The notes under the pieces: model-generated
What the model was told of the DNA's origin: nothing
Seen by the model: only the letters and a program-made list of their open reading frames with translations
The model's database searches: none
Origin: Dactylis glomerata
Lineage: Eukaryota > Streptophyta > Magnoliopsida > Poales > Poaceae
Assembly (NCBI GenBank): GCA_007115705.1
Contig: QXEO01000340.1
Span: forward strand, 574,990 to 638,989
DNA length: 64,000 bases
Reading direction: 5' to 3'
Shown: positions 48,365 to 58,088 of the stretch, piece by piece
Layout of the letters: every line of letters starts with the position of its first letter
Position numbering within the stretch: the first letter of the stretch is position 1
Program-made: the position numbers and the translations under genes

Positions 48365-50021
48365 TGATACGTCTCAAACGTATCTATAATTTTTGATGCT
48401 CCATGCTTGTTTATACACCATTTGCTTTGTGTTTTATTACACTTCGTGGCGTTTTTATGCATTTTCTAGAACTAACCTATTAACGAGACGCCATAGTGCC
48501 AGTTCCCTATTTTTGCTGTTTTTGTGTTTCAGAAAAACTACACAGGAAATATTCTCGGAATTGGATGAAACAAAAGCCAGAATTCCTATTTTTCCCGACA
48601 CGAGACGAAGTCCGAAGATGAGACTGAGGGGCACCAGAGGGCGGCCGCACCACCCGATGGCGCGGGACACCCCCTGTCCGCGCCATGTCATGGTGTGGGC
48701 CCCTGGCCCACTCCCTGATGCCGCCCTTCCGCCTATATATTCCCCTCAACGGGAAAACCTAAGAGACCCGATCAATTTTCCACAAAACCTACTGCAAGCC
48801 GCCGCCGTCATTGACGCGAGATCGGGAGGGTCCAGAAGCTCTTCCCGGCACCCTGCTGGAGAGGAGAATCACCGCCAGAGGCCTTCTTCATCACCATGGT
48901 CGCCTCCGGAGTGATGTGTGAGTAGTCTACCTTGGACTACGGGTCCATAGCAGTAGCTAGATGGTTGTCATCTCCACCATGTGCTTCATGTTTAGATCTC
49001 GTGAGCTGCCTATCATGATCAAGATCATCGTTGTGTAATTCTACATGTTGTGTTTGTTGGGATCCAATGAATATTGGTACTTTGCCAGGTTGATGTGCTG
49101 AATATTATCTTTATGTTATCTCTATGTTGTTTATGATCTTGCATGCTCTCCGTTGCTAGTAGATATCTTGGCCGAGTAGATGCTAGTGACTCCAAGAGGG
49201 AGTATTTATGCTCGATAGTGGGTTCGTGCCTCTAGTAATCTGGGGGAGTGACAGAAACCTCTAAGGTTGTAGATGTGTTGTTGCCACTAGGGAGAAAACA
49301 ACAATCTTGTGTTCAAGGACATTTGCATTGTTTACATTACGCACTTTGCTTAAGGCGATAATCTGTTGCTTGCAACTTAATACCCGATGGTTGCTCGGAC
49401 GACATCCGAAGGGTGGATTATTAGTCATAGATGCAGTTGGATTACGGTCTATGTATTTTGTCGTAATGCCCGTAGTGAATCTGATAGTGATCCTCATGAC
49501 ATTTGTACGCTATCTTTATTCTATCAATTGCCCAACTGTAATTTGTTTACCAAGCATGTTGTTATTTATCTTATGGAGAGACACCACTAGTGAACTGTGA
49601 ACCCCGGTCCATTCTTTTACATTGCTATTACTGTTTTCCTTTTACTCGTTTTATTTACATTCTTGCAAGCTACTACCTTTTACCACTCGATACGCTCAAT
49701 CCTTTGTTTACAGCAAACCGGTGAGATTGACAACCTCACTGTGAGTTGGGACAAAGTACTTGGTTGTGTTGTGTGCAGGTTCCACGTTGCTGCTGGTGCA
49801 AAGCTACATGCCGACAAGTTTTCTGGCGCCATTGTCCGAAGTGTCGCAAAGCTAGCGGGCACCAACCTTTGGAGTTTGGTTCTTTCTCCTACTGGTTCGT
49901 TAAACCTTGGTTTTACAACTGAGGGAAGACTTGCTGCTGTGCTCATCATAACCTTCTCTTAGGGTTCCAACTGGGCGGTTATATATATATATATAATTAC
50001 TACATCAACACCGCACCACCA
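48365..50021 (+). repeat. 3' LTR of element B
   Basis: 1657 bp, TATATAT at 48734-48740, a longer TA-repeat than its 5' partner near the end, then the TSD ACGTG (50022-50026). Confidence 0.93.
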
Positions 50022-50346
50022 ACGTGCTACCTTGCACGTACTTGACTCTTGACGCATACTCTCCCAGACGACGATCTTGACGAGACTCCCGATGCCACAC
50101 CTCGGCACCACCTCTCCCATCAACGATCATCCACCTCCACCTCCTTGCCGACGACATCACCCGGTCGTCTCCTCCATGTCGCTTTGCCCAGGGACAATCA
50201 CCCGCCGCCTTGACCATGGCGGCGTGTTCGCCATCTCTACCGGTCGGTCCGCCGACCAACGATCGCCCGCCCTGAGGCGCTAGTAGGGTCGCCTCCCCAG
50301 GGCAAGCTTAGCTTCAAATCTTCGACCTCGCTCTGATACCAATTAT
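50022..50346 (-). mobile_element. 5' internal region of the minus-strand LTR element hosting element B
   Basis: On the minus strand a tRNA-Met primer site (TGGTATCAGAGC, 50341-50330) follows the LTR, then GC-rich sequence with an open frame (50259-50022) that continues at 23261. This layout is typical of Ty1/copia-like or large non-autonomous LTR elements. No Gag or Pol motif is recognisable. Confidence 0.65.
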
Positions 50347-50749
50347 TGGAATTTGCCCATAAATCAATCACATGAAGCTAGATGAACACACGCAAAGACT
50401 ACTTTTATTGCCAAGCGTGTGTATCGCACGCTCTAATTTTTCTTTTATTTCTCTTTAACTCTTGGTACAAAATCTGGTTACAAGCAGCCGGCTCCCTCGT
50501 GTATATAAACACGACCAGATCATCTCCTAGTCTAACCAGGACACGAACACTACGTCAAGACATACCTAAAAGCTGACCGACTTCTACAATGTAAACTTTA
50601 AGTTTGACTCCAACTATCTCACGGTGTGCAAACCGACCAGCTCTAGGTCGAGTACTCGACTAGAACATGTATTAGTAAACTAGACACTAACTCTAATCTA
50701 GCTGGACACGTTGGACTTAATACTTGACTAAACAAGATTATTTCTAACA
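50347..50749 (-). repeat. LTR (about 403 bp) of the minus-strand host element
   Basis: On the minus strand it starts TGTTAGAAATAATC and ends CAAATTCCA, followed within a few bases by the tRNA-Met primer site. It contains a TATA-like GTTTATATACACG. The partner LTR is not in the window's left flank as far as I can see. Confidence 0.75.
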
Positions 50750-50752
50750 ATA

Positions 50753-50915
50753 TGTAGAAGGATAGGGGGAGAGAGATATGACGGAATATGATGGATGTAT
50801 TATTGAGCCTCTCGGGCGAGTATATATAGACGTACAGGTAGTAGACTTAGAGTAGAAGACAAGTAATATCTCTACCTAATCTATCCTTAAACCTAACCGA
50901 CATATATCTCTAACA
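50753..50915 (-). repeat. 3' LTR of the small non-autonomous element
   Basis: 163 bp. It starts only three bases after the end of the neighbouring 403-bp LTR, with only ATA between them. Confidence 0.85.
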
Positions 50916-52911
50916 CCCCCCGCAGTCGTAGCGGTAGTGACGTGAACAACTGTAGCGTCGCGGACGGTCAGACTAGAGAGAAACTGAAGGCGTAGAAACC
51001 AACGGGATGACACCCCCCCACAGTCGGAGCAGGAGCGTCGTGGACGAAGTTGCGTCGCGGATGCTTGGACTGTAGAGGAAGCCGAGGAGCTCTCATGCGA
51101 GGTGATAGCCCTTGTGCCGATGTCGAGGTAGCCGAGAGCGGTGGATGCTGCAACCTTGGTCGAGGTAGCCGTGCGAGGGTTCGCCGTGGTCAATGTCGTG
51201 GTCGGGGTTGCCGGTGTCGATGTAGCCGCACTTGAAACCGCGGGCACTTAGTGCACCGTAGAAGGACGGCGATGCGTCGAGGCAGTCGTCGAGGAGAGCG
51301 ATGCCGAAGTTGATGCAGTTCGAGCCGTCAAGGACGAGGTGTGGCCATGGCTTTGCCAGAACCAGGCGCACATCGGGGACGAAGGCATACTCCGGTTGTG
51401 CCAAAACCGAGTACGCGAAGACGAACACGGGGACGAGGCGCTGCGACCAAGCTTGCCAGACTCAGGAACGCGTCGGGGATGAAGGCAAGCACCAGTGTTG
51501 CCAGTACCAGGCGTGCGAAGAACGGGACCAGTAGAAACAACTTCACGCCATGTCGGAGAGGAGACTAGCAGAGAAGGCCTCCACGATGGTTGCGAGGTGC
51601 ACAACGGCAAAGGGTGCCGGTGCAGCCCGCGGTTGTCAGAGCAGACAAGCAGGTGTAGGCGAGAACGAGGCGATGATGCTGGCGATGAAGTCGTGATGGA
51701 TGTAGACGTAGAAGGCGGCGAACCAGCGATGACCAAGAGTGGTCATGCTGGATGCCTAGACAGGCGAAGAGGTAGTCAGCGGGACCTGCGACGACTAGGA
51801 GTGGCCATGCAGGTTACCTGTGGAGGTGCGGTGGTGGTGCTCGAAGTAGGCGAGGAAGAACCCGGCGGCGCGACAAAGACCATGCGCGGACGGCGGCATC
51901 CCGTGCCGAGGGAGTTGGCGCGATGGAAGCCAGCGACGTCCTTGCGAAGACCATGCGCGGACGGAGGCATCCCGCGCCGAGGGAGGTGGCGCGGTGGAAG
52001 CCAGCGATGTCCTTGCGAGGTGACGGTGATGACCGCGTGCAGCGACGCTACGGCCCGATTGGACGGCGCGGCTGCAGGGCGTGAGTCGGTGCAGCGGCGT
52101 GAGAACCACCAGGAACATACATGCCAGAGAAGGCACGTTGGTAGCCGGCGGCATGGACCAAAGGCGGTGACGCTACGGCCCGAAGGGGCGACGCAGCGGC
52201 AGCCCGATGCTCGAACGGTGGTAGGCGCTTGCTCGGGGACGTACTTGGCAGAGACGTGCGCCAGATCGGGTTATCAGACCGACGGCGGCGCTATTCGCCA
52301 AGTCCTTGACGACGGCACACAGATCGGAACCCGTGGCGTCGTTATCGATGAAGTCCCTGGCGATGACGGCGAAGACGGACCAACGATGGAGACCGCGCAG
52401 GCGTGGAGCCGGCAGTGACGCACCGAGGTGTCCCTCGAACGACGCGTCCGACGTTGCCACGCGGTTGGTGAAGGCGAGCAGGCCAGCGCGGAGTCGGCGC
52501 CGGCGAGACGACCGCGGCAGCCTACCGAGGTAGGCGCAGCAGCCGGCCAAGGGACTGCGAAAACTGGCAAGAGCCGGCCGAAGCGGCGACGGCGCCAGCG
52601 TGTCGGCCGCGATAGCCAGTGTATGGGCGGCCGCCGGTGCAAGGTCGACGCCGAGGTTGGAGTAGAGGTGCTTGGTGGCAGCGACGGTGGGCGACTCAAT
52701 CCAATCTATGATCGGTAAACCAAAAAGAAAACGCCGGTCAAGCGACCGGCGAGAAAAAGACTGTAGGGAAGCCGATCAACCGATCGGCGGACGAACCCTA
52801 GTACGGGCGGCGCGGCCCCCGGTGGAGATCGTGGAGATCGACCTCCCCGGGGGCGGCATGGTGCGGAAGCAGGGCGGCGGCTAGGTCAAGGATCTTGCTG
52901 CTCTAATACCA

Positions 52912-53073
52912 TGTAGAAGGATAGGGGAGAGAGATATGGCGAAATATGATCGGTGTATTATTGAGCCTCTCGGACGAGTATATATAGACGTACAGGTAGT
53001 AGACTTGGAGTAGAAGACAAGTAATATCTCTACCTAATCTATCCTTAAACCTAACCGACATATATCTCTAACA
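52912..53073 (-). repeat. 5' LTR of the small non-autonomous element
   Basis: 162 bp, a few differences from 50753-50915, and contains TATATATA about 70 bases in. Confidence 0.85.
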
Positions 53074-54227
53074 TGCATTATGGGTTTTTCTCTTTTATGC
53101 TCATTTTACTATTCCTTGCTTCATTATGATCATACTTGCAATAAGATCTCATGAATCTACTTTTTATATGGAATTAATGAATTGCTTATGTGAAGTGAAT
53201 GAATGCATTGGTTAATGTTTTTTGTTGATGAATATTAAATTGATGTTAGATGTTTATTGATGATATATGCATTGTCGATTGAATTTGAATGGGGCTCTTC
53301 ATAATAATGATGCATGTGCAATCTTGAAATGTTAAAACCTGGTAGCAAAGTGTTGGCAAAATCATTTTTGGACGGTCATACCATCAGTTGGTGTAGATAT
53401 GTATATCGGCATAGCTCTATCTGTTGGAAAACTGGTATTTGGTGTATATCCATCCTACCGTGTCATACTAACCATCGATGCAGAAATATCTATCAGCAAA
53501 AACCCTTTGCCAACAACAGTATAGGCGACAATAGATTTCTATTCGCAAAGACTTCGCCGACAAAGTAACTCCCCTTATATCACCTATGACGATGGATTGT
53601 TTGACGTTAAGCGTCGTGGTGTAGTGGGAGACGTGTGCGGACGAGAGAAAAAGTGTAGGAACACGCGCTACGGGTGAAGGAGGCCCACAGGGACATGTGG
53701 CTCGCCAGGGAGGTATCCGACGCGGTGCGCTCCATCTGTCCGATGGATTGGATCATTTACTATATAAGATTTCTCTATATTACGATCCAATCTCGCATTG
53801 TATCTTTTCGGAGAGTTTCATTAATTGTTTCTTGGTTAAATATTATGTTTTGACAGATATCTTATGCAATAAGAAAAGAAGGCGAGGGATATGTATGAAT
53901 CGTGTCTCACAGATGAATAATTTATAAGAAGCGAAGGAAATTATTTATCTGGTAATTAACACGTAGGAAAACCGAATAAAAAGGTTGGAAGCGCTATTCA
54001 TCCTGCACCGCAGAAGGCCTCACCTCTGCGGTGATCTTTGCGGCACCGTAGCCGTGTGTCACGTCACTGAACTGGGGCGTTACTAGTTGATGATAGTTAT
54101 ATCTCGCTGCACACTGCACACTGCACACAAGCACATCAGTCGCCTCCCCTGTTCCTTGCTCCATCAGACATCGCTTACCTCGTCCCTGGTTCTCTCCTCG
54201 GTAGCAAGTTCTTGGATCAAAGATCTC
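53074..54227. other. Intergenic region upstream of the C2H2 gene
   Basis: AT-rich up to about 53560. At 53605-53626 the sequence ends GCGTCGTGGTGTAGTG, which could be the right terminus of a CACTA transposon. After that lies the likely promoter and leader of the zinc-finger gene, with a weak TATA candidate (TTTATAAG, about 53920) and a TGTCACGTCAC motif with an ACGT core near 54057. Confidence 0.5.
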
Positions 54228-55895
54228 ATGGCGATCTCGCTGGCATGCACCGGCCGGGACCGTCCTGGCCACGAACCCGACTCCGAGGAGGCGATCCTCG
54301 CCTTTTCTCTCATGATGCTGTCCCGCGGCGTACGTGAGGAACCTGCTGCATTCCTCGCCGATGTTGCAGCGCCTCCTCCGCCGCCGCCGCAAGTGGCTGC
54401 AGCGCCTCCACGCGATCGTCGTCGGCGGGCACCACCGCGCCACAAACCAGCCAGGATTGATTTCCAAGCGACGTGGAGCCGCAGGCCAAGGTCGCGGCGG
54501 ATCAGAACACGGCGACATTATGACACCGACGTGCGCCTCGCTCCCTTCCTCGAGCCGACTTCCACGCCGCGGCCGACGATGCTGCCGCCAATGCGAGTGG
54601 CTGATGTTGCAGCGCCTCCTTCCCCGCCACCTCAAGTGCCTGATGTTGCATCGCCTCCTCCCCCGCCACCGCAAGTGCCTGAGGCTCCAACGCCTCCTTC
54701 CCCGCCACCGCAAGTGGCTGATGTTGCAGCGCCTCCTTCGCCGCCACCGCAAGTGGCTGATGTTCCAGAGCCTCCTCCCCCGCCACCGCAAGTGGCTGAT
54801 GTTCCAGCGCCTCCTCCCCTGCCACCGCAAGTGGCTGATGCTCCAGCGCCTCCTCCCCCGCCACCGCAAGTGGCTGATGCTGCAGCGCCTCCTCCCCCGC
54901 CACCGCAAGTGCCTGATGTTCCAGCGGGCGTGGCCCATTTTTTTGCGGGCGTGGCCAATGGTGTAGCGTTGGTACTTACCAAAGTGTCGTCTTCGCCGGC
55001 GGTCGCGACGGCCAGCCGAACACCACCTTCGTTGGCCGTGTTTTCCCGAGGACAAGCTCGAGGACAGGTGCTGCCATCGCCGGTAGTCGCTGTCGAACCG
55101 CGTCGGGTCCTGGGGCAGGTGGTACCGCCAAGCCAAGCCACTGCTCCGGTGTTGGCAACCACCCAAGCGCGGGAGAATATGGCAGTCGTCGGGCCGAAGA
55201 GAGCAGCACCCAACCCGAAGACGACGACCAAACCGCGCAAGGCGGCCAAGACTGTGGCGGCGGCGCAGAGGCAGGGCCAAGCGACGGTGCAGGTTGCGAG
55301 CCAAGCGCCGGTGCCGACGCAGAGGCAGAGCCAAGCGACGGCGCAGGTTACGAGCCAAGCCCCAGCGACAGTGCAGGTTGCGAGCCAAGCGCCGGAGCAG
55401 AGGCAGAGCCAATCGCTTGCGCAGGTTGCGATCCAAGTGCCGGCGCAGGTGGTGAGCCAAGCGCCGGCGCAGAGGCAGAGCCAAGCGCCAGTGCAGGCTG
55501 CGATCCAAGCGCCGGCGCAGGTTGCGAGCCAAGCGCCGGCGCAGAGGCAGAGCCAAGCGCCGGCGCAGAGGCCGAGCCAAGCGCCGGCGGAGAGGCAGAG
55601 CCAAGCGCCGGAGCCGGAGCAGGTTGCGAGCCAAGAGGAGCTGCTGCACGAGTGCCCTGTCTGCCACAAGATGTTCAACAAGTCCCGGAGCCTGAACGCT
55701 CACATGACATGCCATCCGGACGGGAGGCGGCACCCCTGCGTGTTCTGCATGGGCACTTTCCCCAGCTCCTCCGCGCTTCGCTCGCACGTCAGGCGTAGCA
55801 GCACCTGCGGCGGGAACAACCGGAGAAGGCTTGGTCCTGTGGCCGCGGCGGCGATCGCGTGGCACAGCATCGACCTCAACATGCCGGATATTTGA
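54228..55895 (+). CDS. C2H2 zinc-finger protein with EAR repression motif (555 aa)
   Basis: Probable nuclear transcriptional repressor of the plant ZAT-like group. N-terminal EEAILAFSLMMLSRG resembles the leucine-rich box of that group. About residues 123-234 are Pro-rich tandem repeats of roughly 15 aa (consensus APPPPPPQVADV). Residues about 330-345 are a basic K/R patch, a possible nuclear signal. About 345-470 are Gln/Ala-rich repeats (SQAPAQRQ). Finger 1 is CPVCHKMF...HMTCH (C-x2-C-x12-H-x3-H, from residue 476), with RSLNAH in place of the usual QALGGH. Finger 2 (from residue 504) is C2HC. The C-terminus holds IDLNMP, a DLNxxP-type EAR motif. Single exon. The start was chosen for context (CTCATGG); an upstream in-frame ATG at 54090 is possible. 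Confidence 0.8.
   Translation: MAISLACTGRDRPGHEPDSEEAILAFSLMMLSRGVREEPAAFLADVAAPPPPPPQVAAAPPRDRRRRAPPRHKPARIDFQATWSRRPRSRRIRTRRHYDTDVRLAPFLEPTSTPRPTMLPPMRVADVAAPPSPPPQVPDVASPPPPPPQVPEAPTPPSPPPQVADVAAPPSPPPQVADVPEPPPPPPQVADVPAPPPLPPQVADAPAPPPPPPQVADAAAPPPPPPQVPDVPAGVAHFFAGVANGVALVLTKVSSSPAVATASRTPPSLAVFSRGQARGQVLPSPVVAVEPRRVLGQVVPPSQATAPVLATTQARENMAVVGPKRAAPNPKTTTKPRKAAKTVAAAQRQGQATVQVASQAPVPTQRQSQATAQVTSQAPATVQVASQAPEQRQSQSLAQVAIQVPAQVVSQAPAQRQSQAPVQAAIQAPAQVASQAPAQRQSQAPAQRPSQAPAERQSQAPEPEQVASQEELLHECPVCHKMFNKSRSLNAHMTCHPDGRRHPCVFCMGTFPSSSALRSHVRRSSTCGGNNRRRLGPVAAAAIAWHSIDLNMPDI
54597..54921 (+). repeat. Coding minisatellite, 45-bp units (Pro-rich)
   Basis: About seven units of roughly 45 bp, each containing GCCTCCTYCCCCGCCACC and GCAAGTGSCTGATG, keep the reading frame because the period is a multiple of three. 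Confidence 0.9.
55260..55640 (+). repeat. Coding tandem repeats (Gln/Ala-rich)
   Basis: Irregular units built from GCGCAGAGGCAGAGCCAAGC and CAGGTTGCGAGCCAAGCGCC. All spacings preserve the frame. Confidence 0.9.
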
Positions 55896-57803
55896 TGGGG
55901 ACGACGGACGGCAGAGAGGAGGACGGGGACGGCGAAGAATTCCGCAGCGAGTTTGTCCTAGCTAGCTTGGTGTGTGTTCCATGCGCGCGGCAGCAAACGT
56001 CCGTTTCTGGTCCTCACTATCACAGTATGGCACTATGGCAGTTTCAAGTCGATGGGCAGTTCGCTGTTCATTTTGGTGGCTAGCTTTAGCTTGTTAGTTG
56101 GTCTACAGAGTACAGACTGCAATTACATGCTCTGCAAGACATCTATTGCCTTTACATGCTTCAATAAAATTTACCAGCTTTTGTTAATTCAATAAACTAG
56201 TATAGGGCTACAGACTGCAATTTTACATGCCCTGCAAGACGTCTATTGCCTCTACATGCTTCAGTAAACTTTATTAGCTTTTGTTAATTCTGAGTTCACT
56301 AGTACAAAAAACATTGTCGCTCCCGCCTTTTCTCTAACAGACCCTAAAAAATCTGTCATTGACGTCTCCAGCGGCCACCCGGAAAATACCCGGAGGTGTA
56401 TCCCTGACAGGCGGCGGAAAAGCGCATATGAGCATATTGTTTCTCATGTGTTTTAAGCCATCGTCGTCAGAATTATTCGGACAAACACTTATATGCGACT
56501 GTTAGGCTATGCACTACGTAGGCTCGACTCATCTTAAAAGAGCTCTAAGCTCCCTGGTGTTTACGCCCCTCAGGTTGCTCGGACCGCTTATCGCTAGATG
56601 GGCTCCAGCTTTCGATGTGAAACTGTTTTGCTGCTGGTTAGATTGTGACCAGAGAGGTCGGTTTTGTCCACCTTTTGACTTGTTGATTCGGTCCTTGGCG
56701 GTGCGTTGTGTGGGATTGTACCGGCTGTTCTTCTGCGTTGGCTGCGTCGTCTCTTCGGTCCTGCGCTCTACGGCCGCCTTTGCTATGTCTTCTTTCTTGT
56801 TATCGGCACATCTGGTGTTTGCGCTTCTACTTCCTCCTCTGGTCCGTCCTCTTTCTCTCCTGCCACGCATTTTTCTAACCTGCAGCTCTGTATGGTCAGG
56901 CCCGTCGATGGCCATGTTCGAGGTGCTCGACCGAACAGGGCCCCCGAATTTCAGAGGCCCCCAGATCCGCTCTGCCCAGTACGTACATACACGTATTTCC
57001 TGTACGTTCAATGTTGCAAAGAAATTGCTACAGGTAGCGATCGAGTTCCAGCGGGCAGGCCCACGTCCTTGGCTACTGCGGCTGAGGCCCGGCGGTACCA
57101 CACCAATGGGAAACAGGCATACTCCAGCAGCCCACGAATCCACGATGCATGATCGCTTCGGTAAAAAAATAGCACGCTACGATCTTAATTCCAATCGATC
57201 TTTCTCGATCCCGATTAAGAACTCCTGCAGGTTTCCCTCGACGCTCGCGTAGTCGCGTTCCGCCGCCGACGAGAGATGTGCGGCACCCATGTGTGTTCAG
57301 ATATTCCTGATGAGGCGACGAGCATGTGGATCAACAAGGCTCTGATGATCCGTGATTTGCCGTTCACCCGATGAGTCTGTCGATCAGCGATCAGCCGATC
57401 AAGTACACGCATATGTATGAGAACACTGAATACGGACGAGTCACACCCGCTACAACTCGTTCATCAGTCTATCTAGTCAAGTAGCCATATTGAATTGTTT
57501 TAGTTATTTTTTAAATTTTTAAATTTATGAAACATGATGAATCATGAAAAAAAATAAAGCGTCAATCGGATTTTGAAAATTTCTATGTAAACGCATGATT
57601 TCATCTTACTAGTTATTGACTAAAAAATAAGGCCATATTTTAGAAGTCGCACCGGGGCCTCCAATTTCTGGAGACGGCCCTGTGTATGGTGTCCTCCGCC
57701 CACGACTGAGGCTGTCTCCGATTAGGGGTAGTACCTGTGGGCTGTGCCTGGTGTTTCTAGATTCTCAATTCTTGCTAGAATTTGCCTCGGCTGCTATCCG
57801 TTC
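55896..57803. other. Downstream region of the C2H2 gene and intergenic sequence
   Basis: 3' UTR-like sequence at first, including a diverged duplication of TACATGC...CAAGACRTCTATTGCC (56125-56290). A possible CACTA terminus is at 56297. An ORF of 247 codons (56509-57252) has no recognisable domain and I do not call it a gene. Confidence 0.5.
56297..56330 (+). mobile_element. Possible left terminus of a CACTA transposon
   Basis: CACTAGTACAAAAAACATTG matches the general form of grass CACTA termini and is followed by GC-rich subterminal-like sequence. No matching right end or 3-bp TSD was found, so this may be a remnant. Confidence 0.4.
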
Positions 57804-58088
57804 ATGCCAGAGGAGATGGAGTCGCCGGACCACAAGGGCCCGTGTGGGGACCAGCTGCTGGCGGCGGAGCGGTCGTCCGAGCTGGCGGCGCTGTGGGCGC
57901 TGGTGGAACGGGTGCCCTCCGGCGACGTGGACGCGGCCCGCAAGGTGCGGCGTCTTACGCGGGCCTCCGCCAGGCACAGGCGGCGCCTCCGTGGTGGAGC
58001 CCCTGGTCCCCATGCTCCGCTCCGGGCACCCGACGCCGGGGAGGCCGTGCTCCTCGCGCTACTCAACCTCGCCGTCAGGGACAAGAGG
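57804..58088 (+). pseudogene. First-exon fragment of an ARM-repeat (U-box-protein-like) gene
   Basis: The start MPEEMESPDHKGPCGD and the stretch ARKVRRLTRASARHRRRL match the N-terminal exon of grass ARM-repeat proteins of the PUB4-like type. The frame then slips: VEPLVPMLRSGHP is in a second frame, and EAVLLALLNLAVRDKR is back in the first. So two indels, one near 57985 and one near 58033, roughly cancel. A GT donor follows at 58088. I could not find the remaining ARM-repeat exons in the next 3 kb. Relatives act as ubiquitin ligases or ARM adaptors; this copy is probably not functional. Confidence 0.65.

Larger units (their letters stand above)
23267..50021 (+). mobile_element. Element B: LTR retrotransposon carrying elements C and D
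   Basis: 5' LTR 23267-24920 and 3' LTR 48365-50021 share an LTR tail (ending CCGCACCACCA) found in no other element here, and they are flanked by the 5-bp duplication ACGTG. Its own sequence is 23267-27051, 38285-39238 and 47732-48364 plus the 3' LTR, about 7 kb when C and D are removed. It carries a broken copy of the unknown family ORF and no gag or pol. By eye its LTRs differ at about 32 of the first 570 positions. Confidence 0.93.
50753..53073 (-). mobile_element. Small non-autonomous LTR element with 163-bp LTRs
   Basis: Near-identical direct repeats at 50753-50915 and 52912-53073 start TGTTAGAGATATATG and end CCTTCTACA on the minus strand. A primer site TGGTATTAGAGC lies at 52911-52900 and a G-rich polypurine tract (GCGGGGGG) abuts the other LTR. 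The 2.0-kb interior is very GC-rich with ORFs open in several frames on both strands and no recognisable retroelement domain. LTR size is TRIM-like but the interior is longer than usual. No matching target duplication was found: CAATA flanks the left and TGCAT the right. Confidence 0.8.

Noticed and set aside
51495..52418. 307-codon ORF in the small LTR element
   Set aside because: Arg/Gly-rich, antisense to the element, overlapped by open frames on the other strand and without any domain. It is probably a GC-content effect.
53994..55865. Antisense ORF of 623 codons opposite the C2H2 gene
   Set aside because: Its Arg/Leu-rich repeats mirror the coding minisatellites on the other strand. GC-rich repeats lacking stop trinucleotides keep several frames open. 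The plus strand has recognisable fingers and an EAR motif.
56509..57252. 247-codon ORF downstream of the C2H2 gene
   Set aside because: No domain, overlapping open frames on both strands, and no supporting promoter or splice context.
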